Source: Marivivens sp. LCG002 (lineage in GTDB: Bacteria; Pseudomonadota; Alphaproteobacteria; Rhodobacterales; Rhodobacteraceae). From it: DNA of 64,000 nt. The notes below the pieces were generated by a model. It was not told the DNA's origin. It saw only the letters and a program-made list of their open reading frames with translations, and searched no databases. Position 1 is the first letter of the stretch, and every line of letters starts with the position of its first letter. Positions 1 through 7,941 of this stretch are shown here, in pieces. The position numbers were made by a program, and so were the translations under genes. The DNA lies in NCBI RefSeq assembly GCF_030264275.1, contig NZ_CP127165.1, forward strand, positions 1,848,001 through 1,912,000, given 5' to 3'.

Positions 1-351
1 TTACAAATTATCGCAAATTGCGAACACTAGGAACGGAGCGTTAGTGAGGAACACCTCACGCTTCAAATCTTCTGAAGGCTAACAAATTAGCACTTTCGTA
101 TATTTCTATAAAGAGATCGTTGCGCGGCTCAAGATGTGGTGACGAATTTGGCCAAAAACCCCAAATGCAATGCACATTTTGTTCCTTTGGCCGTCACTCC
201 AAAGATCATGATCAAGATTTGGGATGGACAAAGGTCCTGACAGCCCCGCTCTGCTCACTGGGCTTCCGCTGTATTCATTAAGCCGATTGGCGAGATCACA
301 TGCTCGCCTCAGAGCGAAGATGGAACGCCTGAGTCAGCGCGGTCGCAAAGC
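1..351. other. Left-edge stretch without a convincing gene
   Basis: No frame here gives a recognisable protein. One plus-strand frame is open from base 2 to a stop near base 80 and could be the last 26 codons of a gene entering from the left; I do not recognise the residues. Several short inverted repeats lie in 11-77, and a larger imperfect hairpin (GTGACG at 139-144 with CGTCAC at 192-197, enclosing AAATG/CATTT) lies just after. The part from about 220 to 351 overlaps only weak frames antisense to the next gene. Confidence 0.5.
11..77. repeat. Cluster of four short inverted repeats
   Basis: Seen directly: TCGCAA-A-TTGCGA at 11-23; CACTA (25-29) with TAGTG (42-46); GTGAGG-AACA-CCTCAC at 44-59, overlapping the previous repeat; and CTTCA (61-65) with TGAAG (73-77). 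They could be regulator sites for a gene left of the window, or the 3' end of a structured transcript. No T-run follows, so a standard intrinsic terminator is not supported. Confidence 0.45.
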
Positions 352-741
352 CTATTCGGCCGCTATGCTACCCCGCACAGCCAAAATCTCACCCGTGTTT
401 TCTTCGATCCAATCGGCAAGGACGCGCACGTGTTGGGCCACGTTTTCGCCCATGGGTGTGAGGCTGTATTCCACATGGGGCGGAACAACTTTAAAGTCTT
501 CCCGATGGACAAAACCATCGGCCTCCAGCGTCTGGAGCGTTTGCGTCAGCATTCGGTCACTGACACCGCCGATCAGCCGCTTGAGCGCCGTAAAGCGGAT
601 CGTTTGCCCTTGAAGTGCGATGAGCGTCAACACCGCCCAGCGCCCCGTCACATGCTTCAAGATATCCCGCGAAGGACAATCATGGGCCTGCAGGTTTCCA
701 ACAAGTTTACCTGAACGGACGGCATCGCTGAGCTTCGGCAT
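352..741 (-). CDS. HxlR-family (DUF24) winged-helix transcriptional regulator
   Basis: A 129-residue one-domain regulator. The winged-helix core covers about residues 20-110, with the family-typical DCPSRDIL start, GRW, and a recognition region around SDRMLTQTLQTLE. Cys22 in DCPSR is the only cysteine and sits where redox-sensing HxlR proteins (YodB, QorR, HypR) carry their conserved sensor cysteine, so a one-cysteine thiol switch responding to quinones, aldehydes or oxidants is likely. It is divergent from an NmrA/quinone-reductase-like gene starting at 844, and a matching palindrome lies at 786-802 between them. The HxlR assignment is firm; the inducer is inferred. Confidence 0.9.
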   Translation of the reverse strand: MPKLSDAVRSGKLVGNLQAHDCPSRDILKHVTGRWAVLTLIALQGQTIRFTALKRLIGGVSDRMLTQTLQTLEADGFVHREDFKVVPPHVEYSLTPMGENVAQHVRVLADWIEENTGEILAVRGSIAAE

Positions 742-785
742 GTAGGTCCCTTGAAAAAACTTAATACTAACAAAAATGTATGTTC

Positions 786-802
786 TTACTTTTCGTAAGT
801 AA
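786..802. promoter_or_regulatory. Predicted HxlR operator, 17-bp palindrome
   Basis: TTACTTTTCGTAAGTAA is a perfect 6-5-6 inverted repeat. It contains TACT-N7-AGTA, the half-site arrangement known for Bacillus YodB/CatR boxes of the same family. It lies 42 bp upstream of the start at 844 and 45 bp from the regulator start at 741, so it can control both genes. A weaker half-site, TACT at 765-768, lies closer to the regulator. Confidence 0.7.
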
Positions 803-843
803 AGGTCTTAAGTCTGCTTCACAACAAAACAAGGAGAGACTGA

Positions 844-1689
844 ATGACACTCGCAATCACCGGAGCCACTGGCCAGCTTGGCCGACTTGTTATCGAGGCC
901 CTCAAAACAAAAGGCGTATCCGAAGAGATCATCGCCCTTGCCCGCAAAACCGCCAAAGCCGCCGATCTGGGCGTCACCGCACGCAGATTTGACTATGACG
1001 CCGAAGAAACGCTCGCCCCTGCCCTCGCAGGTGTCGACACGCTGCTCCTTATCTCGGGGAGCGACATCGGTCGCCGCGTCGCACAGCATGGCGCTGTCAT
1101 CGAAGCCGCCAAATCGGCTGGCGTGCAGCATATCGTTTACACGAGCCTTCTGAACGCGCCCACGAGCACACTCGGACTTGCCGCCGAGCATGTTGCAACA
1201 GAAGAGCTCTTGGCGGCATCGGGGATTGATTACACTCTGCTGCGCAACGGTTGGTATACAGAGAACTACACGATGGGTCTTGGTGCTGCCGTCGCGCATA
1301 ACGCTTTGATCGGAGCCGCAAAGGACGGCAAAATTTCCTCGGCAGCGCGCAAGGACTATGCCGAAGCTGCCGCCGCCGTTCTTGTCGATCCGGCACTATG
1401 GGGCAAAACCTATGAGCTTTCGGGGGACGAAAGCTATACGCTCTCGGATCTTGCCGCGACGCTTTCCAAGACAGTTGGCAAGGACATCCCCTATGTCGAC
1501 ATGCCAGAGGCTGATTATGCCGCCGCTCTGACGGGGGCGGGTCTTCCGGCCGAACTCGCAGCCTTCCTCGCCCATTGCGATGTCGAGGCCTCCAAGGGTG
1601 CGCTGTTCGCGACGGGTAACGAGCTTTCCACGCTTATCGGTCGCCCGACCACTCCTCTTGCAGAGGTCGTTGCGGCAGCAGTTAGCTAA
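844..1689 (+). CDS. NmrA/SDR-family NAD(P)-dependent oxidoreductase, QorB-like quinone reductase
   Basis: A 281-residue atypical short-chain dehydrogenase. The N-terminal dinucleotide-binding motif is TGATGQLG (residues 7-14), followed by an Asp-rich edge strand and the VYTSLLNAP strand common in QorB/YtfG proteins; LLRNGWYTENY in the middle is also typical. Members reduce quinones or act as NADPH-sensing regulators. The start is supported by AAGGAGAG just upstream. The divergent HxlR regulator and the shared palindrome suggest induction by electrophiles or quinones. The family is clear; the substrate is inferred from relatives. A terminator follows at 1704-1731. Confidence 0.85.
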   Translation: MTLAITGATGQLGRLVIEALKTKGVSEEIIALARKTAKAADLGVTARRFDYDAEETLAPALAGVDTLLLISGSDIGRRVAQHGAVIEAAKSAGVQHIVYTSLLNAPTSTLGLAAEHVATEELLAASGIDYTLLRNGWYTENYTMGLGAAVAHNALIGAAKDGKISSAARKDYAEAAAAVLVDPALWGKTYELSGDESYTLSDLAATLSKTVGKDIPYVDMPEADYAAALTGAGLPAELAAFLAHCDVEASKGALFATGNELSTLIGRPTTPLAEVVAAAVS

Positions 1690-1703
1690 ACCAAAGTGGC
1701 TGG

Positions 1704-1731
1704 AGGGCCCTGAAATTCAAAGGGCCCTTTT
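1704..1731 (+). terminator. Intrinsic terminator after the QorB-like gene
   Basis: AGGGCCCT at 1704-1711 pairs with AGGGCCCT at 1721-1728 across a 9-nt loop and runs into TTTT at 1728-1731. It lies 15 bp past the stop codon at 1689. Confidence 0.75.
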
Positions 1732-1823
1732 GTCAACTACGTGTCGCGAGTGTGCTTGTGAGCATTCGCCCTTGGGTGTTACCTTGGCTACATTCCAATA
1801 GCCTTTGAGCAAAGGATATTCCT

Positions 1824-2720
1824 GTGACACTCTTCAATGGTCTATCCGCTTTCCCCCTCACCCCAACGGACGAAAGCGGACAGCTCCTTCTCGAGCCTTT
1901 GCACAATGCTCTCGAAGGGATCGTTACCGCCAAAGTCGACTCGATTGGGCTCTTGGGGAGCACCGGAGGCTATGCCTATCTGACCGAGCAAGAACGAAAG
2001 CGCGTGTTGAAGGTCGCTGTGGACTATGTCGCGGGGCGACTGCCCCTTATCGTGGGGGTCGGCGCGCTCACAACCCGAGCTACCTTGGATCTCGCCAAGG
2101 ATGCGATGGAAACGGGCGCGGACGGCCTGCTCCTTGCGCCGATGTCTTACCAGCCTTTGACCCAGGAAGAGGTCTTTCAACACTTCAAAGCGGTGTCCGA
2201 GGTTGGATTACCTCTTTGTATCTACAACAATCCCGGCACCACCAAATTTTCGTTTACTCCCGAGCTGATCGCGAGAATTGCCGAGTTGCCGAATGTTGCA
2301 GCCGTCAAAATGCCTTTACCTTCGGATGGCGATTTTGCGGGAGAGCTGGCGCGGCTCAGGGCAATGGTGCCGAACCATTTCGCAATCGGCTATAGTGGGG
2401 ATTGGGGCGCCAAAGAGGCCCTCCTCTCTGGTGCGGACAGCTGGTTCAGCGTGATCGCGGGGCTCTTGCCCGAGCAGGCGCTCGCCCTTGCCCGTGCGGC
2501 CCAATCGAGGAACCAGCTAGAAGCCGAGCGCATCGACCGCGTTTTCTCGCCCATGTGGTCGCTTTTCAAGGAATTCGGAAGCTATCGCGTCATGTTCGCG
2601 ATTGCCGATTGCCTTGGTCTTGGGACTTTCTCCCCGCCACGCCCGATCCTACCCTTGGCCCCACAAAACTACGAGCGCGTCCAAGAAGCACTCTTGCCGA
2701 TTTTGAAGTTGACGAGTTAG
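1824..2720 (+). CDS. Dihydrodipicolinate synthase family (DapA/NanA superfamily) aldolase
   Basis: A 298-residue class I aldolase/lyase with a TIM-barrel fold. The family Tyr motif is YNNPGTT, and the Schiff-base lysine is in AAVKMP. The substrate-loop sequence GSTGGYAYL resembles the GTTGE loop but lacks its exact form, so true dihydrodipicolinate synthesis is unlikely; a keto-acid or sugar-acid aldolase or dehydratase is more probable. The start is GTG with AAAGGA upstream. It stands alone between a terminator and a convergent gene, so context gives no pathway. A housekeeping dapA presumably lies elsewhere. Confidence 0.8.
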   Translation: MTLFNGLSAFPLTPTDESGQLLLEPLHNALEGIVTAKVDSIGLLGSTGGYAYLTEQERKRVLKVAVDYVAGRLPLIVGVGALTTRATLDLAKDAMETGADGLLLAPMSYQPLTQEEVFQHFKAVSEVGLPLCIYNNPGTTKFSFTPELIARIAELPNVAAVKMPLPSDGDFAGELARLRAMVPNHFAIGYSGDWGAKEALLSGADSWFSVIAGLLPEQALALARAAQSRNQLEAERIDRVFSPMWSLFKEFGSYRVMFAIADCLGLGTFSPPRPILPLAPQNYERVQEALLPILKLTS

Positions 2721-2743
2721 CCACGAAATGTGCCCCGTGGGGA

Positions 2744-4348
2744 TCACTTCGCCCCGTATTGAGTTTTCATAGGTTCCAAGTCACCTGTGTAATGCACCAA
2801 CAATTTTCGGGTTATCGGCGCTGAAAGTTTGATGTCGAAATGAAAACGGCCTTCGTGGACGTTTTCCCGCGCTTCGGAGATCGGCAGCAACCATTTCGGC
2901 AAGGGAAATGGGCCGAGGCGGCCAGAAAGGATCGGGTAATGCAGCTCGTTACCTTGAACGTTCAGACCGAGAAGGAAATGAAAGAGGCCAAAGCTTTCAG
3001 TTACGCCTTCGGGCGTCGCGGAAAGTAGCGAGCGAAACCGCCTCCCCCCGAAGTTGCGGTGCCAAGTTTCGCCGCCTTGGGTCAGCTCTTTGGTGACCTC
3101 GACCTCGGTCCCATCGGCGGACGGAGGAAAGCCGAAAATCAGCGCCAAGGCTCGAGCAAAGAGGCTATCGCCGCGCCGCACGTTGGCGCGACCCTTCCAA
3201 CGACTGATATCTGCAGTCTTGTGCGTCGCCTGAATAGCCTCGGGCAGTTTTTCAAAGTCTTCTTTGAGGACATGAGAGAGGAGCGGCACAAAAGGTTCGT
3301 TCACCCGCTCAGTTCGAACCTTGAGGTCGGACATCGCAGCTTCGGCGTCGTCCAGAGTGATCGCTTCCAACGCGGGACCAGCGACGAAAGGGAGACCTTC
3401 CCGTCGCAATAGCGCACGCACGGCGATTGCAGGTATAAAAGGACCATCCCCATCCTCTGCCAGAAGTCGCCAGAACCGACGCTCTTCCCCGACGACCACC
3501 ATGACAGACATGCCGCCTCGTCCACTGCCAAAGGGCGAGAGAAGATCGGCGGCAAACTTGAACCCGTGGAGAACAGGTCGATTGATCGGGATCGGAACGA
3601 TCTGCCGCAGAAGCGCAAACGCCCAGAGCCCATAGCGCATGACCCCAAGCTCTAGACCTGCGCGGAAATGAACGCTCTCTGCTTTGAAATGCGCGGGGAA
3701 AAGCGTCAGATCGGGAACCGAAATCTGCCAGCCCTGCCGCGTGATCCCGTCCAAAAGTTCATAGGTCTTGGGACCCGACCAACCATTTGCACGGGTCCAT
3801 GCGCCACCGCGCCAAACCTTCATCGGACGACCTGCTTGCGAGAGGATCGACGCCATGACCGAAAGCCCACGCGGACTTCTATTGCCGGGAAGGATCGCGC
3901 TATCGATGACGCGCGGTATCTCGCTGCCTACAAGCGCGCGGACGGCCGCACTTGAAAGCGCAGGCACCGAAGATAGGCCCGATATCGCGCAAAGACCCTT
4001 CTCTTTGGCAAAGTCATCCAGTTGCGAAATGCTGACGCAGAATTCGGCATTGTCCGAAAGGTCGAGATAGTGCGCCCCAGCCTCCAAAGCCGATTTCGCC
4101 AGACGATAAGGATCAGAGCCATAGGCGTGAAACGGTCCGGCAGCATCGACCAAGACATCAAAGGCCCCTAGCCCGCTCAAATCGCCGTTTCGATCAAAAC
4201 GGAGCGCATGACACCCGAGCCTCTGGGCCAGCCCCTCTGCCGATTTCAGGTTTCGACCCGCGATCGTCACCTCGTGACCATCACGCACCAAGAGCTCGGC
4301 AAGGCGTGAGCCGAAAACCCCTGCACCGCCGACGATCAGCACCTTCAT
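2744..4348 (-). CDS. Saccharopine dehydrogenase-like NAD(P)-binding protein with C-terminal DUF4166
   Basis: A 534-residue two-domain protein. Residues 1-130 form a Rossmann domain starting MKVLIVGGAGVFGSRLAELL, as in saccharopine-dehydrogenase-like proteins; the last ~190 residues (GTEVEVTK, FHFLLGL and the following region) match DUF4166. I chose the ATG at 4348 because it begins exactly at the Rossmann strand; a longer frame to 4498 adds 50 residues without homology. Its start overlaps the stop of the upstream DCC-family gene by 4 bp (ATGA), implying translational coupling. Substrate unknown; a redox role on a lipid or small-molecule substrate is a guess. Confidence 0.85.
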   Translation of the reverse strand: MKVLIVGGAGVFGSRLAELLVRDGHEVTIAGRNLKSAEGLAQRLGCHALRFDRNGDLSGLGAFDVLVDAAGPFHAYGSDPYRLAKSALEAGAHYLDLSDNAEFCVSISQLDDFAKEKGLCAISGLSSVPALSSAAVRALVGSEIPRVIDSAILPGNRSPRGLSVMASILSQAGRPMKVWRGGAWTRANGWSGPKTYELLDGITRQGWQISVPDLTLFPAHFKAESVHFRAGLELGVMRYGLWAFALLRQIVPIPINRPVLHGFKFAADLLSPFGSGRGGMSVMVVVGEERRFWRLLAEDGDGPFIPAIAVRALLRREGLPFVAGPALEAITLDDAEAAMSDLKVRTERVNEPFVPLLSHVLKEDFEKLPEAIQATHKTADISRWKGRANVRRGDSLFARALALIFGFPPSADGTEVEVTKELTQGGETWHRNFGGRRFRSLLSATPEGVTESFGLFHFLLGLNVQGNELHYPILSGRLGPFPLPKWLLPISEARENVHEGRFHFDIKLSAPITRKLLVHYTGDLEPMKTQYGAK

Positions 4349-4830
4349 TGAAGCAGTCTTTTCTGAAAGAGCAGATCTGGCAGCGCACACATATCCGCTT
4401 TGCCAAAGAGCCGATAACGATTGCGCGCCACAGACCGATAGAGCCAATCGCGGACCGGTCTTGGGAAAACACGGAAAAGCACGGTAAAACGTGCCCACCC
4501 TCCCATCCGCTGACCTGCTTGGATAACCGCCTCCAGATCGACAAAGGCGCGCCCCTCGTCAAGAAAGAGCCAACTCACAGGATCGCTCGGATCAAGCCCA
4601 TAATGTCGAGCAAGTGCCGCGCCCAAAGGAGATTGGATCGGGCAGATCCGCACCTCGCCGCTTTTGTCCAAACGATGCAAAAGACGGGCGCTCCAGCTGC
4701 AGAACGCGCACTCGGCGTCCATCACAGCGACAGGCGCATAATCGTCAAAAGACGGGACAGTCGGATCATCACGAAATGAAAAGGCTTTGTACATAATATA
4801 GGCACTATCAGCGATGGCCGGATTTTGCAC
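4345..4830 (-). CDS. DCC-family (DUF393) thiol-disulfide oxidoreductase-like protein
   Basis: The frame gives 161 residues. The DUF393 hallmark is VMDAECAFCSWSARLL, with a CxxC pair (CAFC) in the N-terminal part, followed by a short thioredoxin-like body and the RFTVLFRVFP region typical of the family. The start is uncertain: GTG at 4830 or ATG at 4794 (MYKAF), neither with a strong ribosome site. The stop overlaps the next gene's start, so both are likely one operon. Exact function is unknown for the family. Confidence 0.8.
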   Translation of the reverse strand: MQNPAIADSAYIMYKAFSFRDDPTVPSFDDYAPVAVMDAECAFCSWSARLLHRLDKSGEVRICPIQSPLGAALARHYGLDPSDPVSWLFLDEGRAFVDLEAVIQAGQRMGGWARFTVLFRVFPRPVRDWLYRSVARNRYRLFGKADMCALPDLLFQKRLLQ

Positions 4831-4903
4831 AATGCCAAAGAGAAGCTACGCAGGAGGCCTTGGCTTGCGGTCCCAAAGAGGTTTCGCTTCCAAGTAAAGA
4901 ACC

Positions 4904-5443
4904 TCACCAAAGCGCAGGATCATCGAATGCCGCCACACATCGCGACGGCCCTTTTATGGGGGCTAGAGGGACATCTGTTAACGACTGGGCGATCCATCCT
5001 TCTGGCATACTGAGAGGCTGAGGAGCGGGCAAATCTACCTCGGACACTGGCAGGAAGCCAACGCGGCCATAATAAGCAGGATCGCCATAAGTCACCACGA
5101 TATCCACGCCCTCTTTACGCAGAAGATCAAGGCCATGAGAGATGAGCCGCTGCCCGACGCCTTTGCCTTGGTGCGCGGTTGCGACCGCTACAGGCGACAA
5201 CATGAAGACGCAACGCGAGTCATTGGGAAAGCTGAGACGCGTGAAAAAGATCGTGCCCAGAAGCTCACCCCTGTCCCAAGCCGATACACCGCGAAGATCC
5301 TCTGCAGGGGTTTCGCGGATCAACCGAGTGGCAAGCGCACCAATCAGCGCCCCCTCGTCGTTACCTTCGGATGCGGAAAATGTTGCTTTGAAATGCTCTG
5401 TGATCGCCGCAGCATGTGCCAGAGTTTGCGTCGAGAATTCCAT
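4904..5443 (-). CDS. GNAT-family N-acetyltransferase (YhbS-like)
   Basis: A 179-residue single GNAT domain. The acetyl-CoA loop is seen as HQGKGVGQRLISHGLDLL (about residues 90-108), followed by VVTYGDPAYYGRVGFLPV, the Y-x-R-x-GF strand typical of YhbS proteins. The ATG at 5443 follows an unusually strong ribosome site, AGGAGG. It lies downstream of a LysR gene on the same strand, separated by a hairpin at 5593-5607, so it is probably transcribed on its own. The acceptor substrate cannot be told from sequence. Confidence 0.85.
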   Translation of the reverse strand: MEFSTQTLAHAAAITEHFKATFSASEGNDEGALIGALATRLIRETPAEDLRGVSAWDRGELLGTIFFTRLSFPNDSRCVFMLSPVAVATAHQGKGVGQRLISHGLDLLRKEGVDIVVTYGDPAYYGRVGFLPVSEVDLPAPQPLSMPEGWIAQSLTDVPLAPIKGPSRCVAAFDDPALW

Positions 5444-5592
5444 TAAGCGCCTCCTTGATACTCAAACGAATTATGCCTCAAAAGATTATAACAAGTGCGG
5501 CGCCGACTGGAGCGTAGCATCGGTCATCACGATGGTTGCAGCCGCGCCGAACATTTAAGTGTCAAGCGGCGCACCTATGCGACAAACCGAAA

Positions 5593-5607
5593 GAGAGCCC
5601 AGCTCTC
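5593..5607 (-). terminator. Weak terminator-like hairpin after the LysR gene
   Basis: GAGAGC (5593-5598) and GCTCTC (5602-5607) form a 6-bp stem with a 3-nt loop, 16 bp past the LysR stop. On the minus strand it is followed by only three T residues, so termination may be partial. Confidence 0.4.
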
Positions 5608-5623
5608 GGACAAGCACGCTTTT

Positions 5624-6511
5624 TCAATTCGCGACAGGAAGACGTTTTGCCTCGGCCAAGAGAGCCGAAAGAACAGGCGTGCGTGGGTCGCTATGGGGCA
5701 AGATCAAACCGACCTTCTGGAGGCGCGATTGGCCATCAATTTCGACCAGCGAAAGATCCTTATCCGCAGATAGAAAGCTCGCGACATCTTTCGGCAGGAC
5801 GGTCATGCAATGCCCCGACGCCACACTTGAGACCAAAGCGATGATGGAATTGGACTCGATCGATGTCTTAGGCGTCACGCCGTTCTGAGCGAAAAGCTGG
5901 TTTATGATCCTGCGGTTCTGCATATCGGGCGTCAAAAGTGCGAGGTTCTGGCCTTCCAGTTCGGACCAATTGATCTTGGCCTTCGCCGCGAATGGGGACC
6001 GACGCGCGCACACCAGAATATATTTCTCTTGATATAACTCCGCAGTATCCACACGCCCAAGCGGCTCGTTTTCAAGATAGGAGATCCCTGCGTCCGCCTC
6101 GAAATCTTCGAGCATCTGGAGGATTTCGCGTGAATTGCGAGACAAAATGGTGAACCTGACATTCGGATGACGCTGGGCAAAGGACGAGCAAAGCCGCCCC
6201 GCCCAGGTTTGCGCGGTCGGGATCACGGCCAATCGCACCTCTCCCGACAGGCCCTGCTGGCTGAGCTTCATGCGATCGCGCAATTGGCGTGCATCATCGA
6301 CAATACGCTTGGCCCATATCAGGGCGGTTTGTCCCTCGGGCGTCAACCCGCCGAAACGCGAGCCGCGATGGACGAGCTGCACACCGAGTTGCGCTTCAAG
6401 TTGCTTGATCCCAGCCGAGAGGGTTGGTTGTGCAATATTCAACCGCTCGGCCGCGCGACCGAAATGGCCTTCTTTGGCAAGAGCGATGAACATTTCCAGC
6501 TTGTCGATCAC
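5624..6511 (-). CDS. LysR-family transcriptional regulator
   Basis: A 295-residue LysR regulator. The N-terminal winged helix-turn-helix spans about residues 1-60 (LEMFIALAKEGHFGRAAERL, then AQPTLSAGIKQLE), and the C-terminal periplasmic-binding-like effector domain runs from residue ~90 (GEVRLAVIPTAQTW). The start is GTG at 6511, with GGGA about 10 bases upstream. Close relatives in Rhodobacterales often sit beside formate dehydrogenase genes, but none is visible here. The gene is not divergent from any neighbour, so its target cannot be read from context. Confidence 0.88.
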   Translation of the reverse strand: MIDKLEMFIALAKEGHFGRAAERLNIAQPTLSAGIKQLEAQLGVQLVHRGSRFGGLTPEGQTALIWAKRIVDDARQLRDRMKLSQQGLSGEVRLAVIPTAQTWAGRLCSSFAQRHPNVRFTILSRNSREILQMLEDFEADAGISYLENEPLGRVDTAELYQEKYILVCARRSPFAAKAKINWSELEGQNLALLTPDMQNRRIINQLFAQNGVTPKTSIESNSIIALVSSVASGHCMTVLPKDVASFLSADKDLSLVEIDGQSRLQKVGLILPHSDPRTPVLSALLAEAKRLPVAN

Positions 6512-6634
6512 GATAGCAAATCCCGATTGAAAACAGTCGTATCAATCCGTCAAATTCACCCAAAAGTAAAGCGGAAGCCACGACGTCGGCATGACCTCGG
6601 GATGGTCCGATAGGGTGGCACTCAATCGCGAAAC

Positions 6635-7240
6635 TCAAAAACCTGTCGCTTCAATATAGGCGACATAGGGTTCGGGCAACTCTATCGGAAAGAACGCACC
6701 GCTCAGCGTCGCAACAAAGGCGACGGAGAGCACGACACTGCCGCACAGAATTGACCAAGCCAATCGCGGCATCCGTTTTCGCACTGCAATAAATGCCGCG
6801 AAGTGAAGGAACAGCGCACTCATCCCGAGCGCATAATACGGCATGAAATAGAGCGCATGAGGCGCCCTGCTGACGACCGATGCGGCCCAGTAGATGTTGG
6901 TGTCGACATCTTCCCACGAGAGCCGCGTCCACAATACCGCACTTATATGCTGCGTGAGGAAGGCAGCCATCACAAGCCCGCTCAGGCTTTGCATGCGCAG
7001 CCAGAACCGTTTCGGCCATCCCCGTTTATAAAGCAGCTTCAAACCAAGGACGATCTGCGCCAGAACTCCGAGCAAGAGCAGGGGTTCGACAATCGGGTGA
7101 CGGTAGATCACCCTTAGGCTCTCCTGTACGGCGAGATGGCTTTCAACGCCCAAAAACAATGCGAAGTGGTTGCCGATATGAGCGGCGACAAAGAGCAAAA
7201 CCGCGATCCCGAGAAGTCGGTGTGCTTTTTGAGTTGTCAT
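6635..7240 (-). CDS. Five-helix membrane protein, possible cytochrome b / succinate dehydrogenase-like fold
   Basis: A 201-residue protein with five hydrophobic segments (about residues 8-30, 50-70, 84-105, 124-150 and 160-183). Histidines lie inside or at the ends of helices: His21 and His25 (AHIGNHF), one at the start of helix 2 (RHPIVEP), one in helix 3 (TQHISAVLW), and one in helix 4 (LFLHFAAF). This pattern resembles membrane anchors that bind b-type haem, but no family is assigned with confidence. The ATG follows GGGGG. It is divergent from a TetR gene with two operator palindromes between them, so it is probably repressed by that protein. Confidence 0.65.
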   Translation of the reverse strand: MTTQKAHRLLGIAVLLFVAAHIGNHFALFLGVESHLAVQESLRVIYRHPIVEPLLLLGVLAQIVLGLKLLYKRGWPKRFWLRMQSLSGLVMAAFLTQHISAVLWTRLSWEDVDTNIYWAASVVSRAPHALYFMPYYALGMSALFLHFAAFIAVRKRMPRLAWSILCGSVVLSVAFVATLSGAFFPIELPEPYVAYIEATGF

Positions 7241-7300
7241 GATGCCCCCAAGTTCGCGAACCCGTCCAGATATCTAAGCTTTTCGGATCGCCTTTGATTT

Positions 7301-7318
7301 CCATACCCTCAGGTATGG
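7301..7318. promoter_or_regulatory. Predicted TetR operator, site 1
   Basis: CCATACCCTCAGGTATGG is a perfect inverted repeat (7-bp arms, 4-bp centre). It lies 60 bp from the membrane-protein start at 7240 and 42 bp upstream of the TetR start. Its near-copy at 7337-7354 supports a regulator site. Confidence 0.75.
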
Positions 7319-7336
7319 CGAGTCCCTTGCACCTGT

Positions 7337-7354
7337 CAATACCCTTGGGTATGG
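7337..7354. promoter_or_regulatory. Predicted TetR operator, site 2
   Basis: CAATACCCTTGGGTATGG repeats site 1 with one arm mismatch. The two centres are 36 bp apart, and the right edge is 6 bp before the TetR start codon, so binding would block the regulator's own transcription or initiation region. Confidence 0.72.
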
Positions 7355-7360
7355 TGCGAC

Positions 7361-7921
7361 ATGGCGCAGGAAAAACTCTCGAGAGACGCATGGCTGGCCG
7401 CTGGGTTCAGGTCGCTTGCCAAAGACGGCCCAAAGGCGGTGCAAATCAACAACCTTGCCAAAGAGCTTAGGGCAACCAAGGGATCGTTCTATTGGCATTT
7501 CAGAGACATAGGCGATTATAAGGAGGCAATGCTTGACCTTTGGCGCACCAAGGTCGCCTCTGAGGTCGTGGAAGACATCACCGCCCAGAGCACGCACGAA
7601 GCAAAGCTTGAGGCTCTGTTTTCCAATGCGACCCGCCCCCCGCCGCCCGACTATGGCGGACGAAAGATAGAACCTGCGATGCGGGCTTGGGCATTGACGG
7701 ATAAAGATGTCGCGGCGGCCTTGGCCGACCTCGACGCGCTTCGGTTGGGGTTTCTCAAAGCCCTTTTCGACGACCTCGGACTAGAGGGCAAAGTGCTCTC
7801 GGAACTGGCCTATGGCGCCTATATCGGCCTTGATGATCTCCAATCGAAGGAGCGCATCGACAGCACGAATGCCTTTGCGCTCCTCAAGTCGATTGTCCTC
7901 GCTATGGCCGAGAAGACATAG
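7361..7921 (+). CDS. TetR/AcrR-family transcriptional regulator
   Basis: A 186-residue regulator. The DNA-binding domain is at residues 7-55, ending in the signature KGSFYWHFRDIGDYKEAML, and a variable ligand-binding helical domain follows. It begins only 6 bp after the second of two similar palindromes (7301-7318, 7337-7354), indicating autoregulation and control of the divergent membrane protein at 6635-7240. The ligand is unknown. Confidence 0.88.
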   Translation: MAQEKLSRDAWLAAGFRSLAKDGPKAVQINNLAKELRATKGSFYWHFRDIGDYKEAMLDLWRTKVASEVVEDITAQSTHEAKLEALFSNATRPPPPDYGGRKIEPAMRAWALTDKDVAAALADLDALRLGFLKALFDDLGLEGKVLSELAYGAYIGLDDLQSKERIDSTNAFALLKSIVLAMAEKT

Positions 7922-7941
7922 AGCGACGGAACGCTTAGACC

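Noticed and set aside
4349-4498. Longer start for the DUF4166 protein
   Set aside because: The added 50 residues lack homology and run antiparallel to nothing useful; the Rossmann strand begins exactly at ATG 4348 and the ATGA overlap supports it.
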